Below, in pieces: positions 1 through 12,600 of a stretch of 62,651 bases of DNA; within the stretch, counting starts at the first letter, position 1; every line of letters begins with the position of its first letter. A program made the position numbers and the translations under genes. Source of the DNA: Tieghemiomyces parasiticus (Eukaryota; Kickxellomycota; Dimargaritomycetes; Dimargaritales; Dimargaritaceae); assembly GCA_027575765.1 (NCBI GenBank), contig JANBPT010000167.1, positions 1 through 62,651 of the forward strand, given 5' to 3'. The notes beneath the pieces are model-generated. The model was not told where the DNA came from. It did not search any database and worked only from the letters and a program-made list of their open reading frames with translations.

Positions 1-2090
1 TACTGGCTAGGAGAGAGCACACAAGCCTGCCAGTACAATTTAGTCTTAGCAGATGACCAAGGCAAACACTGCCAGATAGTGCAACTAATGAGAATGGTAG
101 GGTGCCTTTACATGGAGTGAGGGTTAGTAATGGAACAAGGACAAAAGTTAAATAAGACTCTCAATGTCACATACTAACACAGGTTGGCTGTACGCCTGGA
201 ATGAGAATTCTTCATAGTGCATTAGTTACCCTCATTACCTGTGGAGGACTTCAGAAAAAAGATAGCAAGTCAGGGAGGGTGGTGCTCATACTTGAGATTG
301 AAAACTTGGAACCCACATGTGGTTGGAGTGAACTTCCTAACATAAAGAAGACTTAGCTGCTAAGCTTAACTGGAGTGTGGACTGTATATTTGAATAACTG
401 TTGTCCTATTGAGTAGTGACCATGAGGACTTTTATGCTTGAATAACAGCCAGTGTTAATCATAGCAGCTACTCAGCTGGACCTAGGAAGTATCCCAAACA
501 ACTGTTTGATGGGGCTGGGCACTGATGGGAAGAGGAGAATGGCCAGTGGCCATTAGATTAGGCATATGTAAGACATGGCCCTAAAAGAATAGGGGTGGTG
601 GCACCTGGAAATGGGGGCAGCATGGGCTGGATTGGGAAGATTGGGTATCACTAGAAAATAATATCAAAAATAGAGGCAAAGAAGGTTGTGGTGCCTATTT
701 ACCACACTAAGGCTAATGCATGCCTACACCACTCAAGTGTCTCCAACACTAGAAGATCACCATACAACTCCCAACAAACTCTGACTACTAATGCACAAAC
801 CTGCTATATAAACCTCCAAGTTTGCCTTAGCAAATTTAGTATCCGGTTTGCCATTTACTTCTTATACTTGCTTGACAGCATGTAGCACTTACCACCAACA
901 GATGGCCCTTACCTCTTTGCCTTGATAAACCCTCCCCATCAGTCTACTTGTCCAGTTGGTGCCAGACTCCATTTATGGGCACCACACTAATGTTGCAACT
1001 AGAATGAAATATGGAAACTCTCTAACTGGAATCAGGATGTCATATACATACATCTCTAGAGCATTAGTTCTCTAGTGCCCTGGCCATGGCTTGACGTTTA
1101 AACTGTGAATGACTATAGACCATCAGTCTATGAAGTAGCACCATTATATACTGTGCCTGGTACAATAGCATGGCAGCAGGTCTCAGGAGGTGGTCCCAAG
1201 GAACTGACCTCCCTAATATCACCCCCTGCTCCTAACTGTTGTGTTTCACCAGTTATCAGGCCTACCAGGTCAAGATAAACAACAGTTCTCCCCAGAGGAT
1301 CTAGAATAGGGGCCAGGGAAGACCCCAGCCTATCTTCTATTATCTTCATTATTCATTAGTTTTATTATCTCACTCTCGTTTGTCTACACAGTATCCCATG
1401 CCCTCCTCTACTGCACGTCTTCTAGTATTCTACACCTTGCAACAATTAGGCCACATGCCCCCCCTCAGGTGAGCACGTTTCAATTAAAGTTTTACCTAAC
1501 ACAATAGTTTACTCTGCACCTTCCTGGCTGTTCAGGCTCACACGTACCTTAGCAGACTACCAAAACTGGTTAACATTGAAAAAAAACATGATGTATGTAG
1601 CTGGCTAAAACTACCCAGGACCTCCAAGCCTACAGGCTACCTTCCGTAGGGAGAACTGCAAGTCACTACACTGCCTCATATGAGAATGTGACCTTTGACC
1701 CAAAGGTCATTGGTTACTCATATGACGCATGGTTACTCACCAAGTCATCCCTACTAACCAATGCAACCCACATACCTTATATGGTCCCAAGGCCCTTCCC
1801 CGCCCCACTGGCCATAAAAGCCAACCAAACTTACTGCTAAATATTCAATACTGTACTTTTATCTTCGTTGCAGCGTTTTCACAATAAACCTAACTCCTGG
1901 GTCTTGACCCATCACACTGTGCACGCCTGCAAGAAAAGCTGCATAAAGAACATGAGAATCAGCACTAGAAAAATCAGGTATGCCATGAGCCCCTTAGCTT
2001 TCGAAATGGAAATGATGGTCTGTGCCACAGCAGCAACCTCAACGCCCAAAGGGAACTGCTTCACCAAACCTAAGGAATCTAATGCAGAGT
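1..2090. other. CpG-depleted AT-rich segment, likely decayed repeat
   Basis: Counting by eye, about 15 CpG dinucleotides occur in roughly 2.1 kb, far fewer than in the rest of the window, and the depletion stops abruptly near 2090. No convincing gene is present; the short open frames lack domains. The 3' part (about 1795-1875) has LTR-promoter-like features: a TATA-like gccataaaag followed by an aataaa signal. The simplest reading is an old transposable element that lost CpG through cytosine methylation and deamination. Foreign DNA or an assembly join is an alternative. No boundaries or target-site duplications were identified. Confidence 0.4.
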
Positions 2091-2142
2091 CCGGCCCGGG
2101 AGAGATAAGAAGCTCGGCCTTCTAACTAACCATACTCTGACA

Positions 2143-2343
2143 TTACGAGCTGGACATTTTGTTGCTGATATGATTCGAAGCTGTGTTCGTAGCGGTGTCC
2201 TTAGCAGTACCCTTGAAAAAATCTTTGGCGCCATTCAAGATACGACGGCCAATTCCGCCGAATCTCGCTGGGGCTGCTTGGTTGACCGTGGCACAGAGAG
2301 TGATGGCGAGAAGGGAGCTGACGATGTAATAACGGAATTGCAT
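2143..2343 (-). CDS. Small cationic secreted protein, 66 aa
   Basis: Single-exon ORF with a typical signal peptide: MQF start, Arg, a hydrophobic core YYIVSSLLAITLCATV, and a likely cleavage after NQAA. The predicted mature part is about 42 residues. It begins with Ala/Pro/Arg and carries a basic stretch (GIGRRILNGAKDFFKG) that could form an amphipathic helix, followed by a polar Thr/Asn/Ser tail. There are no cysteines. I recognise no family. A TATA box lies 126 bp before the ATG on the same strand, which supports a real, possibly highly expressed gene. It sits right beside the CpG-poor segment. Possible roles (secreted effector, antimicrobial-like peptide, wall-associated peptide) are inference only. 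Confidence 0.6.
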   Translation of the reverse strand: MQFRYYIVSSLLAITLCATVNQAAPARFGGIGRRILNGAKDFFKGTAKDTATNTASNHISNKMSSS

Positions 2344-2468
2344 GGCGATGAAAATGAGGATGAGAGGGATGTTACAAGAAAGTGGAGGTGGGAAAAATGC
2401 AGGTGATGTGAGTGAGAGTGGGAGTGGTTTGGTAATGTGAAAACCAAGCTACGGGCGACAGTTTACAA

Positions 2469-2476
2469 TATTTATA
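2469..2476 (-). promoter_or_regulatory. TATA box TATAAATA
   Basis: TATAAATA read on the minus strand, 126 bp upstream of the ATG at 2343 of the small secreted protein. Confidence 0.5.
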
Positions 2477-5400
2477 TGTAAATGGGCGTTGCCCGTGACT
2501 CGCTGTGATATTTCTGACATTCCTCTCTCCCTCTCTCTTTCTCTCTCTCCGCACACTTGAACAACGGCAGCCCCTCCCTCCCAACTGCTTATCGTGCGCT
2601 CAATTCCACAGAATGAGGATCCTCCCCGTCTGTCGGGCGTGCTATCGTTTCTACCCCGCCGAAGACGTCCTACAATCCCACAGTCTATATCTCAACCCCG
2701 TACTTTTCATCCCACCTCAGCGATTGCTTTCATACGATCATCCCCATTTCATCGTATATTAAATCTCTATTGTGGACTTGATGAGCAAGGGCGGACACAA
2801 AGAGTGGCACATCGAAGGATGAGCGGTAAAGGCATTGATGAACGTCCTCCTTGCCGTGATCATCCACCACCCCCCACAGTAGAGATGTATGACATGGGGT
2901 TTTAACCATGCATCTATTGCCACCCTAGTATGTTTCTATTTCCCGGAGATATGCGTGGAGTATTGCAGCACGACGTCGATCCTCTGCTGCAAACCTACCG
3001 CAGATGTTGTGTTGGGAAACCTCTTATCCGCACCCCACATTTAAGCGAGAGTGAAATTGCCGATATTAATGTGACCTGCAATAATAGGGCTACCGGCATC
3101 TGATATACTAACCCTCGACCACCTTCTCGCCTTTGTTTCCCGCTCCTTTTCTCGACTCTCATTTGCATCCCTGCACTCAATTTTCATATTTCCAGAGGAT
3201 GGCAGTGACATTGACGGGCGGAAAAAGCCCGTAGCTTTACTCCTCTCTGACTTGAGCGCCTCGGTCGGTCATTTCGTCCTCCTACTGACGTGGCCGCTAT
3301 GGAAGAGGTCGATTCTCCACCGAGAGCGCGCCTTGCACTTTCGTGGGCTAGATGGTAGCTGACATTGACCGCAGCGAGATATCCGCAGCTACCAACAATC
3401 CCGACGCGGTAAGCTGCAAGCCACTGTGACCCGTTTAGGCCATGAAGTTGGGTATTTCGCATACTGACCGTTGGTAAAGGCACTGGCTAAAACGTACAAA
3501 TTATTGTGCCAGAATATTTGGTCGTAGGGGCCAAGTGTGACACTAGATAACGCTACTATGCCGTGTGGTTTTGGGCGGGTGCACCAATTACATCCAAGAC
3601 ATTGGTCATCAGCGCTGCCCGTCGCCGGTTCTCCTAAAGAGGCAGTGCTACGAACAGAATTAGTCATGAAAAGGACTAGCCATTCAGTCTATGAGATATT
3701 GTCACTGATTCCCTGTACTGATATGCGACAGTACCATTTGCATTCCCGTACCACCCGCAGGTTCAGGCCCTCCTTCGAATGCAGGCTGTTTTACTGCTCA
3801 ACTCCTATGGTGGGTACAACACCTGCCATAGCCACCCTCTAGTTGTCGTCGCTGATGGACGTCAAGAGGTTGTAAGCTTCTATACCGGTGTCTGGGTAAC
3901 GTAGGTCTATCAATCACAAAACTAGGTAGCTTGGAGCCTGCATCGCACGTGACGTTTGGTGGGATACAAAAAATTACGGGAAGTTGGGAATGGAATTGGA
4001 CTTTGTAGCACACTCTGTACCCCTTCATTAGTCTACCATGTTCGAGACTCAATTCCTTAACCTACATTTACTTAACGCAATGTGCTGGCTTTCAGTTGGT
4101 ATTAGAGCTGCTGGGACCGCCAGGCCAAGGCCAATTGTGTCAAGTTAACAGCCCGACTGCGCTCTGCCATCGATTGCCTCGCACCTACTTGCTAGTTGCT
4201 TGTTCGTTTAATTACGGATTGCAACACCTTTGAAGCTGGTTATTCAATTGGGCTGCCCATAGGACCCCGTTGATGGACTTGACGGGGGTCGGGAGGCGGG
4301 CTCTACTGGAGGTTAAACCCCGGCTAACTAGTTGTCAACTTATAATGTGTCCCCACCTCCCAGCTTCGCGTGTACCGCTCTACGCAGATACCTGGATCGG
4401 TACCGCGCCGTCAGCAGCTGGTTGCACTCCGGTTTCCTTATCGACCTGATTTACTACCAAATGAGGCTAGTAAACGGACTTCTAGCTGGTTTAACCAAGG
4501 ACAAAGCCTGCCAACGGTATGTCGTTGCTGGTCGTGATGGAGCCAGGCTCTGCCTCCGTGATCCACCTACCTGCACTGACGGCTATGAGAATTGTTCTGA
4601 GGGTAGACTTACATGAAATCCGGCTTACTAGAATCGCTCAAAAATTAGAACTCTCCAGCTTCCTCTTACATACAACAAAACCCTATCCAAACTAAATTAA
4701 GTGTAGACCTGCCTAGAAATACGGACTACCAGTGGCTATGCTGAACAGGCATTTGTAATGACACTTGAACCAAGAGTTTGAAGGTGTAGCAAGATATTGC
4801 GAGCAGGTGCTAAATATATTTTGTGTATTTAAGGAGTTGGACCGAGCCAAGAGAAGCGTAAATAGCTGCGGCATACGACGAACAGTGTGGAAAAATGGAC
4901 TACAAGTACGTCAAAAAAGCATATTCCTAGCCGAACCGGTCCATTGGGTAACCCTTACTTGTTGCTCTCGTCACTGGACACAGTCCTGGCAGTTTTATGG
5001 GTCGGAGCCGCGTGCACTTTACAAGGTGGAAAAAGAACTACGGTGTGACATGGCTAGGGGCTGAGTAGAGAATCTAGGATATACAAATACCCGTCGGAGT
5101 GGGCATGACCTACAGCAGATATCAAGCTTCGCAGATGATCAGTTTCGCGAGAGGACACTTTCCCTAATCCCACGCCCTTTACCGTCCATCTTCCGCCTTG
5201 GCTGACCAGCCCCTCACATCGCTTCCCGTTCGTTGTATTTAAGTGTCCCACTTTTTTTTTTTCTTATTGGCCCTGCCCACCCGCTTGCATCGCGCGTGCT
5301 CGCCCTCTCAAACTCTCGCGTCAGCTTAACTTAAGCCTATTCAGTAAACGAATAGGACGAAGACTGTATTTTCGATTGTAAAGCTCGCCTCTGTATTGGT

Positions 5401-5981
5401 ATATCTACAATACAAGCAATTCATTGGGTGCTAAATAGCATTATATACCAAATCTTGTATATAAAGCCGTCAGTTATTGAGTCGAGATGGGTGAATGTAG
5501 AGCCGGTGACCTGCGATGCTTCATTCTTAACCGATGCTTCTCTGGGCTTGACTCGAGCAGTCCTCTCCCGCTGACTTGATCATGGTGTACCCACGCCGTT
5601 GAGCCATAGGAAAGATTACAAGTAAGTGAGGTTTTGTCAAACTTTAGCCTGTTCTAATCGAATCCTTGCAAAAGTATATATTGAGGAAGACCCCCGAAGC
5701 AGCTGAGAGGACTGGGTTAAATAGGAGGACGTGGCCACATTCTAGGACATCCTCCTGGGAAGGAGGGAGGTAGGTGTGGAATGAGCGTGGCTTTCAATTG
5801 GGAAAACGATACTACTGGAGGTTGTCTTCCTCAATCTGGTTCGGGGTGATCCTAGGACGCTGACAACGAAGCGCTGCCGTCCGTTATTCGGATACTCAGG
5901 GAACGTATTCTCGCTGATGATTCGGTAATAAAAGCTTGGGGTTTATTCTAGTGCCCATTGGATTAGCTTCTAACCTACTTT
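2477..5981. other. Gene-poor spacer
   Basis: About 3.5 kb with normal CpG content. It holds only short open frames in both strands, with no domain, no convincing splice-linked exons and no tRNA-like motif. I see nothing to annotate. Confidence 0.5.
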
Positions 5982-7438
5982 CTACATTGCCAACTCCTTC
6001 TCCAAGATAAGGTTGACCGCCTCCTCCACGTCCTCGACAATATCCTTGGGCTGTAACTCGGCGCGGTGGGCAACCTGGTCAGGGTGCTGGAAGATACCAG
6101 TTCGCACCGCGATACTGTGCCACCCGTGGTTATTGGCGCCCATGATATCTGACTCGGGGTTGTCACCGACGGCGTAAAACCGCCGGAATCCCGTATGCGC
6201 CGGATCGAGGACACGGGCCTGGTCGTCAAGGGTGGTTAGAGCGAACTCGTAGGTGGCTGTATGGGGTTTCCCAAACAGTCGGTATTTGAGTTCATTGCCG
6301 CCGGTGAGCTGACGGTGGAGTAGTTCTAAGGTGAGGCGAAAGGCACCCTGGGCGAACCGTGGGGTCGGGTATTCGTTACTCCATTGGAAATCCGGGTTGG
6401 AGAAGTACACCGGGACGATTTGGGCCGGCTGTCCCCAATCCGCCCGGCCCACCACCCGGTGTCGAGACTGGAGGACGTCGGTCATGATTTGGAGGTCCCG
6501 GGCCCAATCCCGGCTATCGTGGAGGACCATCATGGCGTCAATAGGCTCCTGGCTGTAGTTGTACTCCTGCCGGTTAGAGATATTTGTAACGGAATAAAAA
6601 GAGGGACACAAAAATACCATTGGTTAGATAGTGGAAGATGATTCAAGTTAGGTAGGATCCATTGGAGACCTTAGGTAAGCGACGATTGCGCCTGGCACAA
6701 CCCATATTCCGTCGCAGCGATATTTAATCCCGTTACCTACCGGACGCGCGTAGTCACGCACTGAGGTGAACGGCCACGCAGATGGGTTCCAAGCTACAAT
6801 ATCGTCCGGGATCGTAACCTTCTCGAACCCATAGTGCTGAGCGACCTCGGCGCAACGGCGCTCGGCCCCGCCGATCACCAAAACGTGGCGGTGGCGATAC
6901 TTGTCGACTAGGCTTTGCATAGGACTGTGGGACAATACCACCTGGTTGGGCATAATCTTCACCCCAAGTTCCCGCGACAGCTCGTGAGCCTTGGCTTCTT
7001 CGGTCACGCCCCCACCATTGGTCAGTAAGATGAAGGGTACCTGGCGGCGCCACCGGTTGGCACCTTTCATCATTTTCATGGCTTCAACCGCGCAGGGCAG
7101 GGCCCTTTTTCCCTGCGTCAACAGCATTGGTAGTCGAAGTAATTGGGCGAGGCGGTGTTAGTGCGGGGCAGCTACCAAAACCTCGGGTGGTGGATATTAT
7201 AGGTACGGGCGTAGGGACATGCACAGGTGCATTCGGCCAGTACGGCCCGAGGGTACTGACGACCAGTAGCCCTTACCTTGGTGAGTACCCCGTCAATGTC
7301 GAATGCCACAGCGCAGTCCAGGTGCCAAGGTTGGCCAGTGGAATGGTAGCGCAAGCCAGGTCGACCCGGGGACAGTACTAAACACATTGAGCGGCGGGTC
7401 GCCGCCGGAGCGTTGGGCCGGAGAATGCGGAGTGCCAT
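5982..7438 (-). CDS. HDHD5: HAD-superfamily hydrolase, HDHD5/CECR5 type, mitochondrial
   Basis: Three exons by splice motifs and phase: 7438-7277, 7112-6741 and 6566-5982, all joined in phase 0, giving about 372 aa. Donors are GTAAGG and GTAGGT; acceptors end in CAG. HAD motif I is FDIDGVL (residues 46-52), motif II lies in FILLTNGGG (about 80-88), the motif III lysine is in LFGKPHTATYEF, and motif IV is YAVGDNPESDIMGANNHG. This order and spacing match class IIA HAD proteins of the CECR5/HDHD5 family (yeast Ykr070w). The substrate of this family is not established. The first 35 residues are rich in Arg, Ala and Ser with no acidic residue, as in a mitochondrial presequence, and the human relative is also mitochondrial. 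Confidence 0.88.
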
Positions 7439-7968
7439 AGTGGGTCAGTTCGGAAATGAAACGGGATTGAGGAGAAGGGCTAGTGGCAAGTACGGATAGA
7501 TCCCTGCGAATGAGTAGCACGGTACTTGGCAGCCACTGGTCACCTATACGTATGGGTTGAGACGCACGACACGGGCGAGTAGAATTAGAGGGGGGAGAAG
7601 GCTATAGGCCCAGTCCAGCGGCAGTCTCCGTCACTGTAGCACGCAGCCCGAGAAACCTCATTTGCTTGCCTGTGGCTAATACCTGATAGTGCGATTACCT
7701 ATAATCTGGCGCAAGAACAGGTTTATTGCAAAATGTGGGATGTTGCTCGTAGACCGGGTAGCGAGTTTAGAAATATGCAAATAGAATGGTGCAAGGTGTA
7801 TATATATGTATAAATATATGAAAATGGTAGAGAAGCAGAGGAGCCTCTCTTCCTCCCCTCTATCGGCCTAGGTGACACCTGGGCAGCATAATACGAATTC
7901 TGCGAAAAGCCGCCCATCGGGTCAGCCACGACAGGCTCCAAAGTATATAGAAGAGGGTCGACCCCCTA

Positions 7969-8838
7969 TTACACGTAGAGCTTGCGGTTAATGTAGTTAA
8001 AGTTCTTGGCCTTAGCGTTACCGTAATTGAACCGCTGGTTCTTCAGGTTATGCTTATGGATGTACCGATCGTGACCGAGCACGGGTCGGATGCCGTACCC
8101 GATGCGGCCATAGTTGGGACCGTAGTTAAGACCCAGACCGCCTCGGAGCCCACGGTGGGTCAGTTCGGGGATGGCCCGTTTGCCAAAATGATAGGCAGGG
8201 TGCGGGGCGTAATCGGCGGTGAAGCCCCGGCTAAAGAGTGGGACAACCATGTAAGGCGTAGCTGGTGACTGGCCTCCAAGGCCGAACCGGACGCCGTCAG
8301 AACCCTTGCCGTCCCTGTAACCGCCACCACCATAACCAGCACCCTGACGGCCGCTGCCCAACCCATTGCCATCATCATCGGCACCCTTACCACCAGAACC
8401 GGCACCCTGGCCGCCGTAGTCAGAGCCTTTGCCGCCACCGTAAGTAGACTCTTGAGCATTGTAAGCGGCGTCCTTGACAGCGCCAGCCGGCAACCCAGCG
8501 CTAGTACCACTAGGATCGCCACTCTCAGGTCCACTGAGCCCAGGGTTACCAGTCTTAGGGTCATACTCAGGGCCGATGGCCGCCAGCTTGCCACCGTCGG
8601 CTGAGCTAGCCTTGCCCGGAGCACTCAGATCGCTGGTCTGGTTAGCTACCGGTTCGTAATAAGACCCATCGGCCTGAAGGCTGGCATCAGCCGGCATCGC
8701 CAGTTGCGGGTTATCAGCCGGGGCAACTGGGGCGTCGTTAGAAGGACCGTTGCCATTGGGATCCGCAGGGACGTCGCGTGCAAACTGGGTGGCAACGACG
8801 GCGGTGGCCAGGACAAGGAGTAAGGCGGTAAATTTCAT
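7969..8838 (-). CDS. Secreted Gly-rich low-complexity protein, 289 aa
   Basis: Single exon starting with a clear signal peptide (MKFTALLLVLATAVVATQ). The next 110 residues are acidic, Pro/Asn/Asp/Ser-rich and disordered. A central Gly-rich block (about 132-180) follows, with degenerate repeats such as GSDYGGQGAGSGGKGADDDG. The C-terminal 95 residues are more ordered and aromatic/basic, with a dibasic KR in FGKRAIPEL that could be a Kex2 site, then Tyr/Asn/Gly-rich sequence ending in NFNYINRKLYV. There are no cysteines in the mature part and I recognise no family. Gly/Tyr-rich secreted proteins are often wall or extracellular-matrix components, but that is only analogy. A TATA box lies 178 bp before the ATG. 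Confidence 0.75.
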   Translation of the reverse strand: MKFTALLLVLATAVVATQFARDVPADPNGNGPSNDAPVAPADNPQLAMPADASLQADGSYYEPVANQTSDLSAPGKASSADGGKLAAIGPEYDPKTGNPGLSGPESGDPSGTSAGLPAGAVKDAAYNAQESTYGGGKGSDYGGQGAGSGGKGADDDGNGLGSGRQGAGYGGGGYRDGKGSDGVRFGLGGQSPATPYMVVPLFSRGFTADYAPHPAYHFGKRAIPELTHRGLRGGLGLNYGPNYGRIGYGIRPVLGHDRYIHKHNLKNQRFNYGNAKAKNFNYINRKLYV

Positions 8839-9015
8839 GGTGGTAATCTAAAAAAAAAAAGGGTGTGTGTGTGTGGAAAAGAAGATGAAAATGCTAAGCC
8901 GGGTGTAGAGTTATAAAATAAAACTAATGGGAGAGCCCGGGTAAGAGGAATTGATGTTGCAAGGTGGCAATGGAACTGAGCAATGATTATAAAAAGTGGG
9001 AGCCGGCGTGGGCGA

Positions 9016-9023
9016 CTTATATA
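9016..9023 (-). promoter_or_regulatory. TATA box TATATAAG
   Basis: TATATAAG on the minus strand, 178 bp upstream of the ATG at 8838 of the Gly-rich secreted protein. The rest of the 8839-9646 interval holds no convincing gene. Confidence 0.5.
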
Positions 9024-9621
9024 GAACGGAGTAAAAGACCAAGGGGCCAACAGCTCCCGCATTCAGCGACATAGACCAGCCCTTATCTCAGGTAGTTGGC
9101 GGGGCTACTGGTCATTGATTAATCGACTCGTATTGACAAGTGCTTTGACCGTGACATAGTGGGTAGCGGTCAAATCACGATATGTCAATAGTGTGTGTTG
9201 TAATAAATCAGCCCCAAGGTCATGTATCGCAGCTGCCCCACCTGGAAGGGTTAAACAGGCCAGTAAGTGCGGAGTAGCCGCCACCATGGTCTCCCTTCGT
9301 CAACCTCTGACAGCCTTATCACCCCGATATACAACCTCACTGCGCAGTAATAGCCAAACGAAACATTAATCTGCTGTAATATAAAACTTAGGTTGGCTGG
9401 CAATACAGAAAATAACGAATATAAATAAAATAACCAGTCGTCTTGGCCGGAAGGTGACAGATAGAAAGGATGATAAACTTGGGTACAGGCACAGAAGGTA
9501 AAAGGGATAACGGGGGAGGGTTAAACTGAATGGGTAAGTTCTGTGCACATAAAGGGCCAAGAACCGACGCAGTGAATTTTATGGCCTGGGTAGTACACCC
9601 TTCACACGAGGGTCGGCTTGA

Positions 9622-9641
9622 ACACACACACACACACACAC
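9622..9641. repeat. (AC)10 microsatellite
   Basis: Uninterrupted AC dinucleotide run just beyond the 3' end of the SCAI gene. Confidence 0.9.
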
Positions 9642-9646
9642 GTGTA

Positions 9647-12600
9647 CTATGATGACGCGCTCAGCTTAGTCTCGACGTCCATCGCGTGCTCGTTGGGCGA
9701 TGACAGGGGCATCTCCAATTTCACGTCAGGCGCGTCAGCGTCCATCAGGCTATCCTGATTAGGCTCATTCCCAGTTGCTTCAGCGCCAACCCCATCGGTC
9801 CCACCAATCTGAACCGTCTCTTTCTCAGCCGTGGGAGATGGCGGCGGGAAAAGTACCGGGAATTGGGCCTCGGCCTGCAGTGCCGCCACGACCTTCTTCA
9901 CCTTGCTCACCACCTTGGGCGCCATCAGTAGGTCGTTGGGCAGCTCCGGGTGGCTGGACGGCAGGTATTTCGCTGGATCGGCGGCGTGCTTGGAGTGGTG
10001 GGACATGGCCACGTGGCAAAATACGTACCGGGCCATCAGCTGGTGGAGGAGGGTGTCCTGGAGGAACCGTTTGAGGCCCTTGTCGCTGATCAGCTCCGTC
10101 ATGCACGGTGAGATGGTCAGGATGGCATCGTTGGCTGCGGCCTGGACGTTCTGCCATGTCGTCGATTCCAGCTCCGCAATTCCACACAGGGCCAACAGAC
10201 CTAGTGCGGGCGAGTGCAGGAAGAGCGTAAAGAGGTGACCGAGCTGGGCCGAGTCTGAGGGAGGGAGTGATATGCGGGAGGAGGCAGGGTGGGGGGGGGA
10301 GATAATAGTGTGAGCCATAATGGTGTTAGGCCTGATGGGGTAAAAGGTGCGGCCAACCAGTGGCTAAGGCGCCACCAGTCCCTGAAACCCCCGACCAGCG
10401 TTTAGAGTATATAGATGGATTCTCCACTTACCGTTCTGGTGGTACTCCACGGGCGACATGAGGCACAGGAAAGGCTGGTTGAACAGCCGGGGCAACGACT
10501 TGTATGCGATACTGTTGGTACTCTCGACGACCAGGAACATGGCCTTACGCGTGAAGGGTACAAGATCGGCCGGATGGAGACAATTGGCCACCTGGGCCGT
10601 GGTTGTATTGGCTTCGCTGGCCTCCCCGGACTTGGCCCCTACGGCAGACGGCATTGCCGCCGCCGTGGCTGACGCCGATGAGGACGACACACTGGCGCCC
10701 GGGGGAGGGTTGGTGGGACCGGTAGAAGCCGCCGTCTGTGACGAAGGGTGATGGTGCAGCTTGGTCCCACTGCTCCGCGTGGCCACGCCACCCACGAACC
10801 CGTTTTCGACGGCCTGATCGTGTTTGGTCACGCGGAGGCCCGGGGCGGAGAGGTATACGAGAAATGCGGCGTGGTCGGGCGTCTCCTTGAACGCTTGGGT
10901 GATGTTCTGCATCAGGTTGCTGTACGTTGGACGGAACAGGAGGTTCTTGTGCGGGTTGGTCTGGCGGAGCGCCGCGGCGGTACCACGAGATCCGCTCTGG
11001 GCTGCATTAGTCGCCGATGACTGCGACCCGGCAAACATATCACTGGGTTGCGTCCCCGTGATCACAATACTCTGACTGGGCATGAGCGTTGGGGCCCCGT
11101 TGTTCTTTTCTTTGGTCGCCGAGGGCTGGGAGAGGGTGGCCCCCAGGCGGGCCTGGACGGCCAGATTGGCGTTGCTCAGGGCAGGCTCGTACTCGAGAGA
11201 CATGATCATGCGGTACATGTCCACGGTGAGCTCCGAAAATTTGAATTGGGTCGGGTACCCGCCCACTACTACCACTTCCTGGAGGTGGAAGCGGCCAGCG
11301 GAGTCGACACTGGGGATAGCGTGCTCGCAGGTCCGCCGGGCGACCGGGAGACGCTGTTGGCTACCGAGACCGCGCGGGATGACCCGACGCTCGGCCTCGA
11401 GGAACGTCGAGATTTCCTGCATTACCAGCTGCCATTCTTTGGAGTCGACGGGCTTGCACGTGCGGAAATAGTGGTCCAGGAGGGCCTGCGATTCTTCTAG
11501 CAGGCGCCAGGCCATGTCATCATCGCTCAGCAGGACGCAGGCCACAATAAAGCGCGCGTAGAAACGAATCTTTTTGATGAAGAGGGCCGAGCTGATGAGG
11601 CATGCCGGGTGGAGTTGCGAAAACAGGGAATTCCGCGAAAGGGTATGTGGTAAGTAGGTACATGGTTAGTGGCTGTGGTGGTTTCCCCCCCCCAATTTAG
11701 AAGCGACCAGGAGGAGAAGGGGAAGGGGTAAAAAACACTCTGGCCCGGTCCGGACCAGAGCCCTCTGTCCCTTCCTCTTCTCCTTCTCATTCAGCCTTTT
11801 AGCACCATCCTGCTGGATTGCTTACTTCTTCGTCTCGGGAATATCCCGAAAATAGGCGCGGTCTCGGATGGCAAAGTAGAACGTGTACGACTCTAGGAGG
11901 TAGTTGGTCTCGCTAGTACGAATGTAGTAATGGTAGTACAGCTGGCCAATCTTGGATGCGATCTCGCCGATCACGTAGCGTTTCAGGCCATAGTGTTCAG
12001 GGTTCTCAAGTACGGCGCGGTGTTCCTGCTGGAACCGCCAGATGCGGGTGTAGACCTCGAAGGTCTTCTTGAAGTAGTCCTGCCAGGGCCGCGTGCCCAG
12101 CGGGGTAAATTCCTTGAGACCTGCAAACAGCTGCTGGCTCTTGTCCAGCATATAGGAGAACTGCTCCACAATATCGCGTGGGGTGCCGATCGCCCGCCCG
12201 CTGCGGCCAGTGGGGACATTATTATTACCGTTGGCACCAGGGCCGCTGTTGGTACTGGTGGCGGCTGGCGCCCCCGCGGTTGAGGCGTTCGTCGGTGGAG
12301 CTAGATGAACACCATTGCTGGTCGTAGGCTCCACGGTGATGGGGGCAGGGTGGTTGGCCTCGGTCGCGGGGGCCGGATGACGATCGGGTGAGGTCGTTCG
12401 GGAGTTCCGAGCGGACGCGTTGTGGTGCTTGGACGGGAGCTCGCCGGCAGGCACCGACTCAGCCAGAGTGGCGGCGGCTACCAGATCACCTAAACTGCTG
12501 CCGTACTTACGCGGCGGCCCTGGAGGTTGGGGCACCTGGTTCTGCAGAGAGGTGTCCTGGGTCGGGCTGCCGGAGTGGCTGCGACTGCTGTCGTCCGAAT

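Noticed and set aside
1128..1349. 73-codon minus-strand frame in the CpG-poor segment, considered as a transposon gene piece
   Set aside because: No integrase, reverse transcriptase or transposase motif is visible.
9105..9287. 60-codon minus-strand ORF with a good ATG context
   Set aside because: No homology, no signal peptide and no clear promoter; too short to claim.
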